This document shows positions 1 to 9,496 of a stretch of 64,000 bases of DNA, piece after piece. Location: positions 7,061-71,060 of the forward strand of contig CAKTZA010000011.1 in NCBI GenBank assembly GCA_934635045.1, written 5' to 3'. Numbering within the stretch: the first letter of the stretch is position 1; the number at the start of each line of letters is the position of its first letter. The notes beneath the pieces are model-generated. The model did no database searches. It was not told the DNA's origin and saw nothing but the letters and a program-made list of their open reading frames with translations. The DNA comes from an uncultured Kiritimatiellota bacterium. Its GTDB lineage: Bacteria > Verrucomicrobiota > Kiritimatiellia > RFP12 > UBA1067. The position numbers and the translations under genes were made by a program.

Positions 1-1
1 G

Positions 2-1711
2 TATTTCATCGACGCCGGCGATCGCGAGAAGTGGCGCCGTCAGCCGATTGCCGACGTGATCCGCCGTTGGAATCAGGACGATTGCGCGTTCATCGGCGGG
101 GACGAGGTCTTCACCGACAAGGCGCACCATGTCCGGCCGGGCGAGAAGTTCCGCAAGCGGTTGGTGATCGTCAACGATCGCTTCGAGGCAACGGACTACG
201 CATGGCGCGTGAATCTTGTCGCGGAGAGCGGACAGACGGTGACGCATCAGGCCGGGCGCATCCGTGTGGCGCCGGGTCTGCGTGGCGAGGTGCCTGTCGA
301 GCTGACGGTGCCAAGTGTGGGTGACTACACGCTCAAGGCCACGTTCGCGGCACCGGGCTGGTCGTCGACGGACAGTTTCGAGATTACGGCGTTGGCCGCC
401 GCCACCGGTCGGTTTCCAAAGGCGGTTGCACTCTACGACCCGAAGGGCCTGACGGCGGCGAACTTCGATCGGCTGGGCGTCCCCTATCGGCGCATACGGA
501 CGGTGCAGGAGGCGCGAACGGCGGCGTGCGTGACGCATGATCTCGTGGTCGGGCGCGAATCGCTGACGCGCGAGCTGTTGGACGCCGTCCTGTACGAGCA
601 GTGGTCGCGGGCGCGTCTGCTCGTGTTCGAGCAGACGAAGGATACGCTGGAGTCCATCGGTTTCCGCGTACAGGAATACGGGCTGCGGAACGCCTTCCCG
701 CGTTTCGCGGACGCTTCCCTCGGAAATCTGACGGAGGGGCTTTTGCGAGACTGGGCCGGCGCGTCCACGCTGATTCCGCCGGCCGTGTCGGCGGCGGAAG
801 CCGGGCCGGGGCAGATCGCGCGCTATCCCGAAACGACATGGGCCGGCTACACCGTGGCGCGTCCGTATCGGGCGGGGCTGCGGGGCGCGGTGGCGACAGT
901 GCTGCCGGAAAAGCCGACATGCGGCGACTTCCGTCCGCTTGCGGACGGCGGCTGGGGCCTTCAGTACGCGCCGCTCATCGACTGGCGCGTGGAGTTCGGC
1001 CGCGTTACGCTCTGTCAGTTCGACGTCACGGGGCGCACGACACCGGAGCCGGCGGCGGACGAGCTGGTACGCCGCCTCGTGCGGCGGCTGGTCGAGGAGA
1101 AGGAGCTGCCGGATTCGGTCTGGGTGAAGCCGCATGGCAAGGATGCGTGGACGGCGTTGCACAACGGGAACTGGGGCGTCCTGGAGGCGGTGTCGCATCC
1201 GGGACGGCGCGTGCACCTCGTCACGTCCGGCGCGGAGAAGCCGGACGGGTTCGACGACCGCGTGGCCCGTGAGGGACTTCGCGTGCTCTGCGTCGGGCTC
1301 ACGGCGGAGGAGACGCGCCGGTGGAGTCCGGTCCCGCTCGAAGTCGTGACCACGAACGGTGCGCACTTCACGCGCATGGAGAAGTTCCCGAAAGAGCTGA
1401 ACGGGGTCTCGAACGCCGAGCTGGCCTGGCACGGGGCGATGAGCTTCGCGGCGATCGGACCGGGCGTCGGAGAAGGCACGGCGGCCCTGCGCGTCATCCG
1501 GCACGGGAAGGGCCATTACGTGTTCATGCAGCTGGCGCCGTGGAAGATCGACGATTTCGCGAAGCCCTACCTGCGCACGACGAAGCGCCGGACATGGCAG
1601 CTCTTCTGCCGAATCCTCGGCGCGATGGACGCCGGCTCGCGCAACCACCGGGCGCACTACGCCGACGCGCCCGTCCTCGAGGACGATCCCTATCGGTATT
1701 TCTGCTGGTAG
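2..1711 (+). CDS. Glycosidase-like secreted protein, C-terminal part (cut by window edge)
   Basis: The reading frame is open to the left edge and ends in TAG, so this is the C-terminal ~569 residues of a larger protein. The first ~130 residues look like an Ig/beta-sandwich domain, with alternating hydrophobic strands and a GDYTLKATF-type strand. The rest resembles the C-terminal accessory part of GH2-type beta-galactosidase-like proteins from Lentisphaerae and Kiritimatiellota (an LVFEQ...LESIGFR stretch; a closing HGKGHYVFMQLAPW stretch near residue 500). No catalytic motif is visible inside the window, so the family is inferred. It heads a co-directional run with an LmbE deacetylase, GH28 and GH106, 45 bases upstream of the first deacetylase. 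It could equally be a non-catalytic carbohydrate-binding protein. Confidence 0.5.
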   Translation, partial: YFIDAGDREKWRRQPIADVIRRWNQDDCAFIGGDEVFTDKAHHVRPGEKFRKRLVIVNDRFEATDYAWRVNLVAESGQTVTHQAGRIRVAPGLRGEVPVELTVPSVGDYTLKATFAAPGWSSTDSFEITALAAATGRFPKAVALYDPKGLTAANFDRLGVPYRRIRTVQEARTAACVTHDLVVGRESLTRELLDAVLYEQWSRARLLVFEQTKDTLESIGFRVQEYGLRNAFPRFADASLGNLTEGLLRDWAGASTLIPPAVSAAEAGPGQIARYPETTWAGYTVARPYRAGLRGAVATVLPEKPTCGDFRPLADGGWGLQYAPLIDWRVEFGRVTLCQFDVTGRTTPEPAADELVRRLVRRLVEEKELPDSVWVKPHGKDAWTALHNGNWGVLEAVSHPGRRVHLVTSGAEKPDGFDDRVAREGLRVLCVGLTAEETRRWSPVPLEVVTTNGAHFTRMEKFPKELNGVSNAELAWHGAMSFAAIGPGVGEGTAALRVIRHGKGHYVFMQLAPWKIDDFAKPYLRTTKRRTWQLFCRILGAMDAGSRNHRAHYADAPVLEDDPYRYFCW

Positions 1712-1756
1712 GCGCCGTCACCGTGATTTCTTCATACGAAAGGAATGAAAGAGAAA

Positions 1757-2578
1757 ATGAAAAAACCGTTGATTCTGCTGCTGTCCCTGTCCTTGGCCCT
1801 CCTGACGGAGGCGAAGGAGAAGGTGCTGTTCTTCGTCGCGCACCCGGACGACACGATCGCCTGCGCGGGCACGATGTTCCTGATGAAGGACCGTTTCGAG
1901 CTGCACGTCGGCGTGCTGACGCACGGCGAGCGCGGCCTTGGCGAGAAGGGCTATCGCGACGGCTCCACGAAGGCGACGCGGACGAAAGAGGAAGAGGCCG
2001 CCGCCGCAATGGTCGGTGCGACGGTGCACTGGTTCGACGAGGTCGACGGCGACGCCTACCCCAACCGCGATGTCTGCCGTCGGGTTGCGGACCTGTTGCT
2101 GGAGCTGAAGCCTCGTGCGATCGTCGCCATGTGGCCGCTCGACTTCCACCAAGATCATGCCATGAGCAGCGCCTGCATCCAGAAGGCGATTGGCCTTGTC
2201 GGCATGCGTGAAGTCATCGAGTTCTATTTCATGGAGCAGTCGTATGACTCACGCACGTTCATGCCGGCGTACACGGTCGATGTCACGGAGGTCATGGAAC
2301 AGAAACGAGCATTCATCCGCCAGCACGTCAGCCAGAACAAGGGCGACCGCATGTGTGCGCTGGAGATGTTCGACGCCGAAATGCGTGCCCAGCGTTGCGC
2401 GACGTTCAATGTCCTCGGTTCGGCGCGCAGCAAATGCGTGGAGCGCTTCGCGCAATGGGACGGGAAGCCGCAGGGTTCGCGCTGCATCTTCAGCGAACTG
2501 CCGCCGCCGAAAGGCTGGAAGCAGGACTGGTCGATGGCCAAGCCGTCCGTCTGGACGCCGGAAGGAGGCATGAAGTGA
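1757..2578 (+). CDS. Secreted PIG-L/LmbE family deacetylase (CE14-like), first copy
   Basis: A ~273-residue protein with a signal peptide (MKKPLILLLSLSLALL, then a cleavage region near TEAKEK). It carries the LmbE zinc signature: AHPDD near residue 20-24 and a later PLDFHQDH motif that supplies the second metal-binding histidine. Members of this family remove acetyl groups from GlcNAc-type or related substrates with Zn. The ATG at 1757 is preferred over 1745 because the AAAGGA at 1738-1743 is too close to the earlier ATG. The stop overlaps the GTG start of the GH28 gene (GTGA), so the two are translationally coupled. A close paralogue follows at 3839. Context suggests deacetylation of a pectic or glycan substrate; the exact substrate is unknown. 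Confidence 0.85.
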   Translation: MKKPLILLLSLSLALLTEAKEKVLFFVAHPDDTIACAGTMFLMKDRFELHVGVLTHGERGLGEKGYRDGSTKATRTKEEEAAAAMVGATVHWFDEVDGDAYPNRDVCRRVADLLLELKPRAIVAMWPLDFHQDHAMSSACIQKAIGLVGMREVIEFYFMEQSYDSRTFMPAYTVDVTEVMEQKRAFIRQHVSQNKGDRMCALEMFDAEMRAQRCATFNVLGSARSKCVERFAQWDGKPQGSRCIFSELPPPKGWKQDWSMAKPSVWTPEGGMK

Positions 2579-3828
2579 GAGCGCTTGGACTTGTGGCGGC
2601 GCTCCTGCTTGGCGCATCTGCGGCTTCGTCTGCGGAATTGACGTCTCGGACATTCGATTTGCGGGACTACCCGTCGGTTTCGGATGCTGTTGCGGCGTGT
2701 CGTGCGGCGGGCGGCGGACGTGTCGTCGTGCCGAAGGGCGTGTGGCGGTCAAAGGGCCCCGTACACCTCGCGAGCGACTGTGAGCTGCACCTTGAAGAAG
2801 GGGCTGAACTTCTCTTCTCGGACAATCCGAAGGACTACCTTCCGTCGGTGCGTGTCGCCTACGAGGGCGTCGAGTGCTTGAACTACTCGCCGCTTGTCTA
2901 CGCTTTCGGCGCGACGAACGTCGCCGTCACGGGAACAGGCACGCTACGGGCCGAACACGCCTTCTGGTGCGCCTGGAACTGGCACAACGGAGCCAGCCGC
3001 AAGGCTCTCGACGACCTCGTCTACGACTGGTCGACGGGCGGCCGTCCGGTCGAGGCGCGCGACATGACGAAGGTTCCCGGCTGCCGTCTGCGCCCGCAGT
3101 TCCTTCACTTCAACCGCTGCCGGAACGTACGAATCGAGGGTGTGCGCATCCGCGACTCGCCGTTCTGGTGCATCCACACCTATGTCTGCGACGGCGTCGT
3201 CGTGCGAAATGTGGACGTCTGTGCGCACCTGCACAACTCGGACGGCCTTGATTTGGAGATGACGAAGAACGCGCTGGTCGAAGGATGCACATTTTGCCAG
3301 GGCGATGACGCGATCTGCGTAAAGGCCGGCAAGAATGCCGACGGGCGACGCGTCGGGATCGCTTCGGAGAACATCGAGATACGGAATTGCGAGATCAAGG
3401 CCGGACACGCGCTCCTGGCGCTCGGCAGCGAGGTTTCGGCCGGCATTCGCAACGTCTGGCTGCACGACTGTCGAATGACCGGTGCGACGTCCAACGGTCT
3501 GCTGATCAAGACGAACAAGGAGCGTGGCGGCTTCGTTGAGGACATCCGCTTCGAGCGCGTTTGGGCAGCCTGCCTGGACGGTGCGCCGGTCCAGATTGAT
3601 GCCAATACCTACTATTCGGCGCCGCGACCGAACTGCGAGGTCGTCCGCACGCGCATCCGCAACGTGACGGCAAAGGACATCGTGGCCGCGGAAGCCGCCT
3701 GCGCCTACTCGCTCAAGGGTGATCCCGCGCTGCCGGTCGAAGGCGTGACGGTCACGAACGTGGAGGTTCGCCGATGGACGGGTGGCCCAGACCATGCGGA
3801 GAACATCAAGGGCTTCAGGAAAGACTAA
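2575..3828 (+). CDS. Secreted glycoside hydrolase family 28 (polygalacturonase/rhamnogalacturonase type)
   Basis: A 417-residue right-handed beta-helix protein with an N-terminal signal peptide (LGLVAALLLGASAASSA). The GH28 active-site blocks appear in order: HNSDGLDLE (N-x-D), QGDDAICVKAG (the DD pair), GHALLALGSE (in place of GHG) and LLIKTNKERGG (in place of RIK). The family hydrolyses alpha-1,4 galacturonosyl or related linkages in pectin by inversion. The GTG at 2575 is chosen because AAGGAGG lies 6 bases upstream and it overlaps the preceding TGA. The longer frame back to 2353 would run inside the LmbE gene. With GH106 downstream, a rhamnogalacturonan or other rhamnose-containing pectin is the likely target, but the sequence alone does not fix the linkage. 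Confidence 0.88.
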   Translation: MRALGLVAALLLGASAASSAELTSRTFDLRDYPSVSDAVAACRAAGGGRVVVPKGVWRSKGPVHLASDCELHLEEGAELLFSDNPKDYLPSVRVAYEGVECLNYSPLVYAFGATNVAVTGTGTLRAEHAFWCAWNWHNGASRKALDDLVYDWSTGGRPVEARDMTKVPGCRLRPQFLHFNRCRNVRIEGVRIRDSPFWCIHTYVCDGVVVRNVDVCAHLHNSDGLDLEMTKNALVEGCTFCQGDDAICVKAGKNADGRRVGIASENIEIRNCEIKAGHALLALGSEVSAGIRNVWLHDCRMTGATSNGLLIKTNKERGGFVEDIRFERVWAACLDGAPVQIDANTYYSAPRPNCEVVRTRIRNVTAKDIVAAEAACAYSLKGDPALPVEGVTVTNVEVRRWTGGPDHAENIKGFRKD

Positions 3829-3838
3829 GGAGAATAAA

Positions 3839-4621
3839 ATGCAGAAGATGAAGAAAATCTCAGGAATTGTGGGCGTGGCCTTGACGCTGTCCGCGTCGGC
3901 ATTCGCAAAGGAGCGCGTGGTCATCGTTCCCGCGCATCCGGACGACCTGATCGCCTGTCTCGGATTCGCGCATCTCGCGCGCGACGTCTTTGAACTCCAT
4001 GTCATCGACTACACGCACGGCGAACGCGGCTGCGGTGAAGAGAAGTTCCGAAACGGCTGGACAAAGGAAAAGCGCACGCAGGAGGAACAGGCCGTCTGCG
4101 ACTCGATCGGCGCGAAGCTGCATTGGCTTGACGAGATTGACGGCGAGGCCTATGCGAACCGCGAGTCGTGCGAACGGTTGGCGTCCCTGCTGAAGGAGAT
4201 CCAGCCCCGCGCCGTGTTTGCGCACTGGCCGGTTGACGTGCATACGGACCATGTGATGGCGGGCGCGGCGGCCTTGCGCGCGATTTTCCTTTCGGGAATC
4301 AAGCCGGAGATTTACTTCTTTGAGGAGACCTATCAGGCCAAGCGCTTCGTGCCGGACGTGTTCGTGGACTTCTCGTCCGTCGAGGAGAAAGTCTGGCAGT
4401 CCCTGCGTCTCTACGAATGCCAGTACCGCGACGGCGGCATGGAGCGTCGCCGCAAGGCGTCCGCCGACTTCTACGGCTGGCATTCCGCCAAGTATTATGG
4501 CGGAAAGTCAGAGGGCTTCATGAGCTTTGTCCAGCCGATGCAGGGCGAGAAGACCGTTTTTTCCGAATTGCCGAAGCCGTGGCCCAAGGAGACGGGCGTC
4601 AGTTTTCAGGGGGCCCGGTAA
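3839..4621 (+). CDS. Secreted PIG-L/LmbE family deacetylase (CE14-like), second copy
   Basis: A 260-residue paralogue of the gene at 1757. It has a signal peptide (IVGVALTLSASAFA), PAHPDD near the mature N-terminus, a conserved HGERGCGEE stretch and the second metal motif PVDVHTDH. AAGGAG lies 7 bases before the ATG at 3839 and the preceding gene ends 10 bases upstream, so it is operonic. The two copies share the arrangement HGERG...EKxRTxEE...LDEIDGEAY/FDEVDGDAY, which indicates duplication and divergence around the GH28 gene. Activity is Zn-dependent deacetylation by family. Whether the two copies act on different acetyl positions cannot be told from sequence. Confidence 0.85.
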   Translation: MQKMKKISGIVGVALTLSASAFAKERVVIVPAHPDDLIACLGFAHLARDVFELHVIDYTHGERGCGEEKFRNGWTKEKRTQEEQAVCDSIGAKLHWLDEIDGEAYANRESCERLASLLKEIQPRAVFAHWPVDVHTDHVMAGAAALRAIFLSGIKPEIYFFEETYQAKRFVPDVFVDFSSVEEKVWQSLRLYECQYRDGGMERRRKASADFYGWHSAKYYGGKSEGFMSFVQPMQGEKTVFSELPKPWPKETGVSFQGAR

Positions 4622-4631
4622 GGAGGTGCAA

Positions 4632-7600
4632 ATGCGTTTTGAGATTTTGACCCTGTTGCTGGCCTCGGCGGCGACGGCAGTGTTTCCCGTCTCGGTGCAG
4701 GGCGAGGCGACGAAGTTTCCGGACTGGCGCGCGCGGCTGCCGCGTCCGGTCTACGACGCGAAGCCCGAATGGATCGGCCTCTACGACACGGCGTGGGAAC
4801 TGGCGCACGCGCGCATCGACGAGATTCCGGGATTGCCGGCCTCGCGGTACATGGACGAGGCGCATGCCTCCAGCCTGATCTGGATCTGGGATACGTGCCT
4901 CATGGCGCATTTCTGCAAGTACTGCCCGGACGAATTCCCCGGCATCGAGTCGCTGGAGAACTTCTACGGCGTCATGTTGGCGGCGACGAATGCACCGTTG
5001 CCGAAGGTGAAGGGAAACGTCTGGTGTGGCGCCGACTGCGGCAAGATGCTCGACTTCCGCATCCATCATCCGGACAATCCGCCGCTTTTTGCCTGGACGG
5101 AATACGTCTATGCGCTCCAGACGGGGGATCGCGCCCGTTTGGAACGCGTGTATGGCGAGAAGCGTTGGCTTCAGCGGTGGTATGAACTCTTCGACGCGTT
5201 TGACCCCGCGAAGCCAAAGCCTTATGGCGCGAACTCCCGGGTCGCGCTCAAGCGTGCGGCAGACGGCTACCGCTGGGGCGGGTGTCCGAGCGGCATGGAC
5301 AACACGCCGCGCGGACGGAAGGGCGAGAAGGATGCGGGGCCGATGGGGCTTTGCCCGGAGAATCCGGACCTCCTCTGGGTGGATGCGCTCGCGCAGCAGG
5401 GGCTTTCCGCCCTCTACCTGTCGCGCATCGCCACGCTGCTCGGGCGAGAGGACGAGGCGCGGACATGGCAGACGCGCTACGCGGCGGTTCGGGAGAAGGT
5501 CAATCGCCTGTATTGGGACGAATCGGACGGCTTTTACTACGACATCCTGTCGTCGAACCTTGCGAAGACAAAGGTTCCGACTTTGGCCTCGTATTGGCCG
5601 ATGCTGGCGGAAATGCCGACGGACGCAATGGGGCGTCGCCTGGCCGACAAGCTCGCGGACGCCCGCTGGTTCGGCGGACGCGTTCCCCTGCCCTCGCTGG
5701 CGCGTCACGACCGGGATTTCATCGCGACGGGCGGCTACTGGCGCGGGTCGGTCTGGTTGCCGACGGCCTACATGGCGATCAAGGCGCTCGATGCCTACGG
5801 CGATTTCGGGCGGGCGCGCGACGTCGCGACGCGGCTTGTGGACCACATGTACCGGACCTATCGTGAATTCTCGCCACACACGATCTGGGAATGCTATTCG
5901 CCGACGGAGCCGAAACCGGCGACCAACAAGCGCGGCGAATTCGTGCGATACGATTTCTGCGGCTGGTCGGCGTTGGGGCCAATCTCGATTTTCCTGGAGG
6001 ACGTGATCGGCATCAAGGAGGCCAATGCGTTCGAGAACACGCTACGCTGCGACTTTCCCCGCACTGTCGAGGGACGCATGGGCGTTGAGAACTACCGATT
6101 CGGTCGCGTGACCTGCTCGGTGATTGCGACGACGGATGCGGTCAAGGTCATCTCGAACCGTCCGTTTTCGCTTCTCGTCGATGGGCGTGCATTCGCCGTC
6201 AAGGTCGGCGAAAACGTTTTTTCGCGCATAGACACGCTGGAGGCGGGCTTTCGCGATCCGCCGCACGACGCCAAGCCGCAGACGTGGTGGCACTGGATGA
6301 ACGGCAACGTCACGAAGGAGGGCATCACCGCCGATCTGGAGGCGATGGCGCAGGTCGGCCTCGGCGGCGCGCAGATCTTCGACGCGGGCTGCGACATCCC
6401 GCCCGGCCCGGTCGCATTCAACACGCCCGCCTGGTTCGACGCGATCCGCCACGCGGCGAAAGAGGCTCGGCGGCTCGGCCTTGAGCTGTGCCTGCCGAAC
6501 TGCAGCGGCTGGGCCAATTCGGGCGGGCCGTGGAATCTGCCGGAGAACGGCATGAAGTTCCTGGCGCTGACCGAGACCAAGGTGAAGGGCCCCGGGCGAT
6601 TCGCGGGGCGGCTTCCCGCGCCACCGAACCCGCACGGCTTCTACGACGACATCGCCGTCTTCGCCTACCCCGTGCCGCCCGCCGACACGTGGCACATGAC
6701 GGACGCCGGGGCGCGGATGACGAGCAACGGAAAGGAAGTCTTGATTACGTTCCCTGCATCTGTCACGGTCGGCGGCTTCTCGTGTCGGTTTGTCCATCCA
6801 CGTCTCTGGAAGGGGGCGGGACGGCTCGGTGTCGAGATCTCGGACGACGGATCGGCGTTTCGTCCGCTCGTCACGCGCGAGATCGTGTTGAGCACATCCG
6901 GCCAGTCGGACACGGGGCGGCGCTTCTTCCCGTTCGCACAGCCCGTCACGGCGCGGGCGTTCCGTTTTGTGTCCGACTTCGCGGAGTCGCTCCACGTGCG
7001 GCTGGACGACTTCGCCGTCGAGCGGCGAATGGCTGTTGGTGACCTTGCGGCGAAGACCTTTCGCATCCGCGCCCCCATCACGGTCGAACGCGCGAAGACC
7101 GAGGCGGAGCAAGTCATCGCGAAAGCGTCCGTCATTGACCTCACGGACCGGTTGTCGAAGAATGGGGCGTTGACGTGGGATGTTCCTGCCGGCGATTGGT
7201 CGATCGTCCGCCTCGGCTACGCGGCGAACGGGCGATGCAACCATCCGGCGTCCGAACGCGGCATTGGGCTGGAGGTCGACAAGCTCTCGGCGCGCGCGCT
7301 CGACTTCCACTTCGACGCCTACGTCGCGAAGCTCTGCGACTTCCTCGGCCCGCTCGCGGGCGACGTCGCGCACGGCCTCAACAGCATCCTCGTCGACAGC
7401 TACGAGGTCGGCTCGCAGAACTGGACGCAGGGCTTCGAGCGCGAATTCGCGCGGCGGCGCGGCTACGCGATGGCCCCCTACTACCCCGTCTTCACCGGGC
7501 ACGTCGTCGGCTCGGCGGACGAGACGGAGCGCTTTCTCGCCGACTTCCGCCGCACCGTCGCCGACCTCTTCGCCGAGAACTACGCGGGCGCGCTCGCGAA

Positions 7601-9416
7601 GAAGTGCCATGCGCGCGGGCTGAAGCTCTCGCTGGAGCCCTACGGCAGCTGCCCGGCGGACAACCTCCAGTACGGCACCCCCGCCGACATCCCGATGGGC
7701 GAGTTCTGGAGCAAGCCGGGCGTTGGCGTCTCGACCGTCGGCAACGCGCGCTTCCCCGCTTCCCTCGCGCACGTCTGGGGGCGGCGCATTGTGGCGATGG
7801 AGGCTTTTACTGGCAATCCGGCAGAGGGTGTCGGCCGCTGGCAGAAGACGCCCTACGGCCTCAAGGCGCAGGGCGACCGCGTCTTCACGGAGGGCGTCAA
7901 CCGCATCGTCTACCACCGCTTCACCCACCAGCCGTGGCCCGCCGGCAAGTACCTGCCCGGCATGACGATGGGCAAGTGGGGCATGCATTTCGACCGCACG
8001 CAGACGTGGTGGCCGCTCGCGAAGGACTGGATCTCCTACCAGTCGCGCTGCCAGTTCCTCCTGCAGGAGGGCAGTCCCGTCGCCGAGGGCCTCTTCTACT
8101 GCGGCGAGGGCGCGCCGAACGACGGCGGCAACACCGACGGCGCGACGGGGCGCCCCGCGACCCTGCCCTACGGCTACAATTGGGACATCTGCGCGCGCGA
8201 CGCGCTGATGCGCCTCACGGTGGACGCGCGCGGACGCGTCGTCGCGCCGGGCGGCGTCGCCTACGAGATCCTGATCCTGCCGGCAAGCGAGACGATGGGC
8301 CTCGACGTCCTCCGCAAGGTCGACGCGCTCGCGGAGGCGGGGGCGACGGTCGTCGGCGCCGTCCGCCCGGCGCGGACGCCGGGCCTCGCGGGCTACCCGG
8401 CGGCGGACGGCGAGCTGCAGGCCCTCGCGGCGAAGGTCTGGGCGCGGCCGAACGTCCTCGCGTGCACGCCCGACGAGGCCCTCGCGCGGCGCGGCGTCGC
8501 GCCCGACTTCGCGTGGACGGGCAAGAGGGGCCGCGACCTCGGCGGCGGCGACGTCGCCTACATCCACCGCGACTACGGGAAGCGGGGCGAGGGCTACTTC
8601 GTCGCGATGCCGAACCCGCAGGAGACGGAGGTCGAGGTCAGCTTCCGCCAGGCGGGACGCGTGCCCGAGCTGTGGGACGCCGAGCGCGGCACGGTCCGCG
8701 ACGCGCCCGCCTGGCGCATCGCGGACGGGCGCACCCACGTGCGCCTCCGCTTCGACCCGTCCGGCTCGGTCTTCGTCATGTTCCGCCGCCCGACGGCGGC
8801 GACGCGCAGCGCCCGCGCGGACCTGCCGAGGGCGGAGACCGTCCGCGCGCAGAACGTCGAGGGGCCGTGGACGGTCGCGTTCCCGAAGGGATGGGACGCG
8901 CCCGAGAGGGCCGTCTTCACGAACCTCGTCTCGTGGACGGAGCGGCCCGAGGACGGCATCAGGTACTTCAGCGGCACGGCGACCTACGCGAAGAGGGTCA
9001 AGGCCGCGAAGCCCCAGCCGGGCGAGCGGCTGATCCTCGACCTCGGCGACGTGAAGGACTTCGCCGAGGTGCGCGTGAACGGCAGGGACTTCCCCGTCCT
9101 CTGGAAGCCGCCCTTCCGCGTGGACGTCACGGACGCCGCGCGGAAGGGCGCGACGCTCGACCTGCGCATCCGCGTGACGAACCGCTGGCCGAACCGCCTG
9201 ATCGGCGACGACCGGCTCTACGCCGAGGACTGCGCGTGGAAGAAGGCCGACTTCCGCGAGGCCATCGTCGAGCTGCCGCAGTGGGTGAAGGAGGGGAGGC
9301 GGAGCCCGACCGGGCGCCACACGTTCACGACGTGGAAGCACTGGAACAGGGATGACAAGCTCCTGCCCTCCGGCCTCCTCGGTCCCGTCGTCCTCCGCAC
9401 GACCCGCGAACGCTGA
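4632..9416 (+). CDS. Two-domain secreted glycosidase: GH63/GH37-like (alpha/alpha)6 domain fused to GH106 alpha-L-rhamnosidase
   Basis: 1594 residues from the ATG at 4632, with AGGAGG 5 bases upstream and a signal peptide (EILTLLLASAATAVFPVSVQG). Residues ~25-530 form a GH63/trehalase-like (alpha/alpha)6 domain with YWRGSVWLPTAYMAIKAL and FCGWSALGPISIFLED. From ~539 the protein restarts as a GH106 rhamnosidase: FRDPPHDAKPQTWWHWMNGN, LPNCSGWANSGGPWNLPE, VDSYEVGSQNWT, LSLEPYG, MEAFTG, and the typical tail VTNRWPNRLIGD and SGLLGPV. GH106 enzymes normally start with their own signal peptide at this point; here there is none. The likely job is removal of rhamnose plus a second glycosyl unit from a pectic side chain. 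GC content rises sharply after about 7270. Confidence 0.88.
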   Translation: MRFEILTLLLASAATAVFPVSVQGEATKFPDWRARLPRPVYDAKPEWIGLYDTAWELAHARIDEIPGLPASRYMDEAHASSLIWIWDTCLMAHFCKYCPDEFPGIESLENFYGVMLAATNAPLPKVKGNVWCGADCGKMLDFRIHHPDNPPLFAWTEYVYALQTGDRARLERVYGEKRWLQRWYELFDAFDPAKPKPYGANSRVALKRAADGYRWGGCPSGMDNTPRGRKGEKDAGPMGLCPENPDLLWVDALAQQGLSALYLSRIATLLGREDEARTWQTRYAAVREKVNRLYWDESDGFYYDILSSNLAKTKVPTLASYWPMLAEMPTDAMGRRLADKLADARWFGGRVPLPSLARHDRDFIATGGYWRGSVWLPTAYMAIKALDAYGDFGRARDVATRLVDHMYRTYREFSPHTIWECYSPTEPKPATNKRGEFVRYDFCGWSALGPISIFLEDVIGIKEANAFENTLRCDFPRTVEGRMGVENYRFGRVTCSVIATTDAVKVISNRPFSLLVDGRAFAVKVGENVFSRIDTLEAGFRDPPHDAKPQTWWHWMNGNVTKEGITADLEAMAQVGLGGAQIFDAGCDIPPGPVAFNTPAWFDAIRHAAKEARRLGLELCLPNCSGWANSGGPWNLPENGMKFLALTETKVKGPGRFAGRLPAPPNPHGFYDDIAVFAYPVPPADTWHMTDAGARMTSNGKEVLITFPASVTVGGFSCRFVHPRLWKGAGRLGVEISDDGSAFRPLVTREIVLSTSGQSDTGRRFFPFAQPVTARAFRFVSDFAESLHVRLDDFAVERRMAVGDLAAKTFRIRAPITVERAKTEAEQVIAKASVIDLTDRLSKNGALTWDVPAGDWSIVRLGYAANGRCNHPASERGIGLEVDKLSARALDFHFDAYVAKLCDFLGPLAGDVAHGLNSILVDSYEVGSQNWTQGFEREFARRRGYAMAPYYPVFTGHVVGSADETERFLADFRRTVADLFAENYAGALAKKCHARGLKLSLEPYGSCPADNLQYGTPADIPMGEFWSKPGVGVSTVGNARFPASLAHVWGRRIVAMEAFTGNPAEGVGRWQKTPYGLKAQGDRVFTEGVNRIVYHRFTHQPWPAGKYLPGMTMGKWGMHFDRTQTWWPLAKDWISYQSRCQFLLQEGSPVAEGLFYCGEGAPNDGGNTDGATGRPATLPYGYNWDICARDALMRLTVDARGRVVAPGGVAYEILILPASETMGLDVLRKVDALAEAGATVVGAVRPARTPGLAGYPAADGELQALAAKVWARPNVLACTPDEALARRGVAPDFAWTGKRGRDLGGGDVAYIHRDYGKRGEGYFVAMPNPQETEVEVSFRQAGRVPELWDAERGTVRDAPAWRIADGRTHVRLRFDPSGSVFVMFRRPTAATRSARADLPRAETVRAQNVEGPWTVAFPKGWDAPERAVFTNLVSWTERPEDGIRYFSGTATYAKRVKAAKPQPGERLILDLGDVKDFAEVRVNGRDFPVLWKPPFRVDVTDAARKGATLDLRIRVTNRWPNRLIGDDRLYAEDCAWKKADFREAIVELPQWVKEGRRSPTGRHTFTTWKHWNRDDKLLPSGLLGPVVLRTTRER

Positions 9417-9490
9417 ACCCCGTTGCGACTGATGCCCTGACACTCAAAAGGGCGGCCGCGTGCAGACGTTCTGTCGGCGGGTGGTTGTGG

Positions 9491-9496
9491 TATAAT
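9491..9496 (+). promoter_or_regulatory. Promoter -10 (extended), yggS
   Basis: TGG-TATAAT, an extended -10 of the TGn class, 58 bases before the ATG at 9555. No strong -35 is seen. The expected start point is near 9503, giving a leader of about 52 bases. Confidence 0.7.

Noticed and set aside
6042..9443. 1133-residue open frame on the minus strand opposite GH106
   Set aside because: It mirrors the codon-position GC bias of the real gene, lacks any motif, is Arg/Ala/Pro-rich and overlaps a well-supported enzyme.
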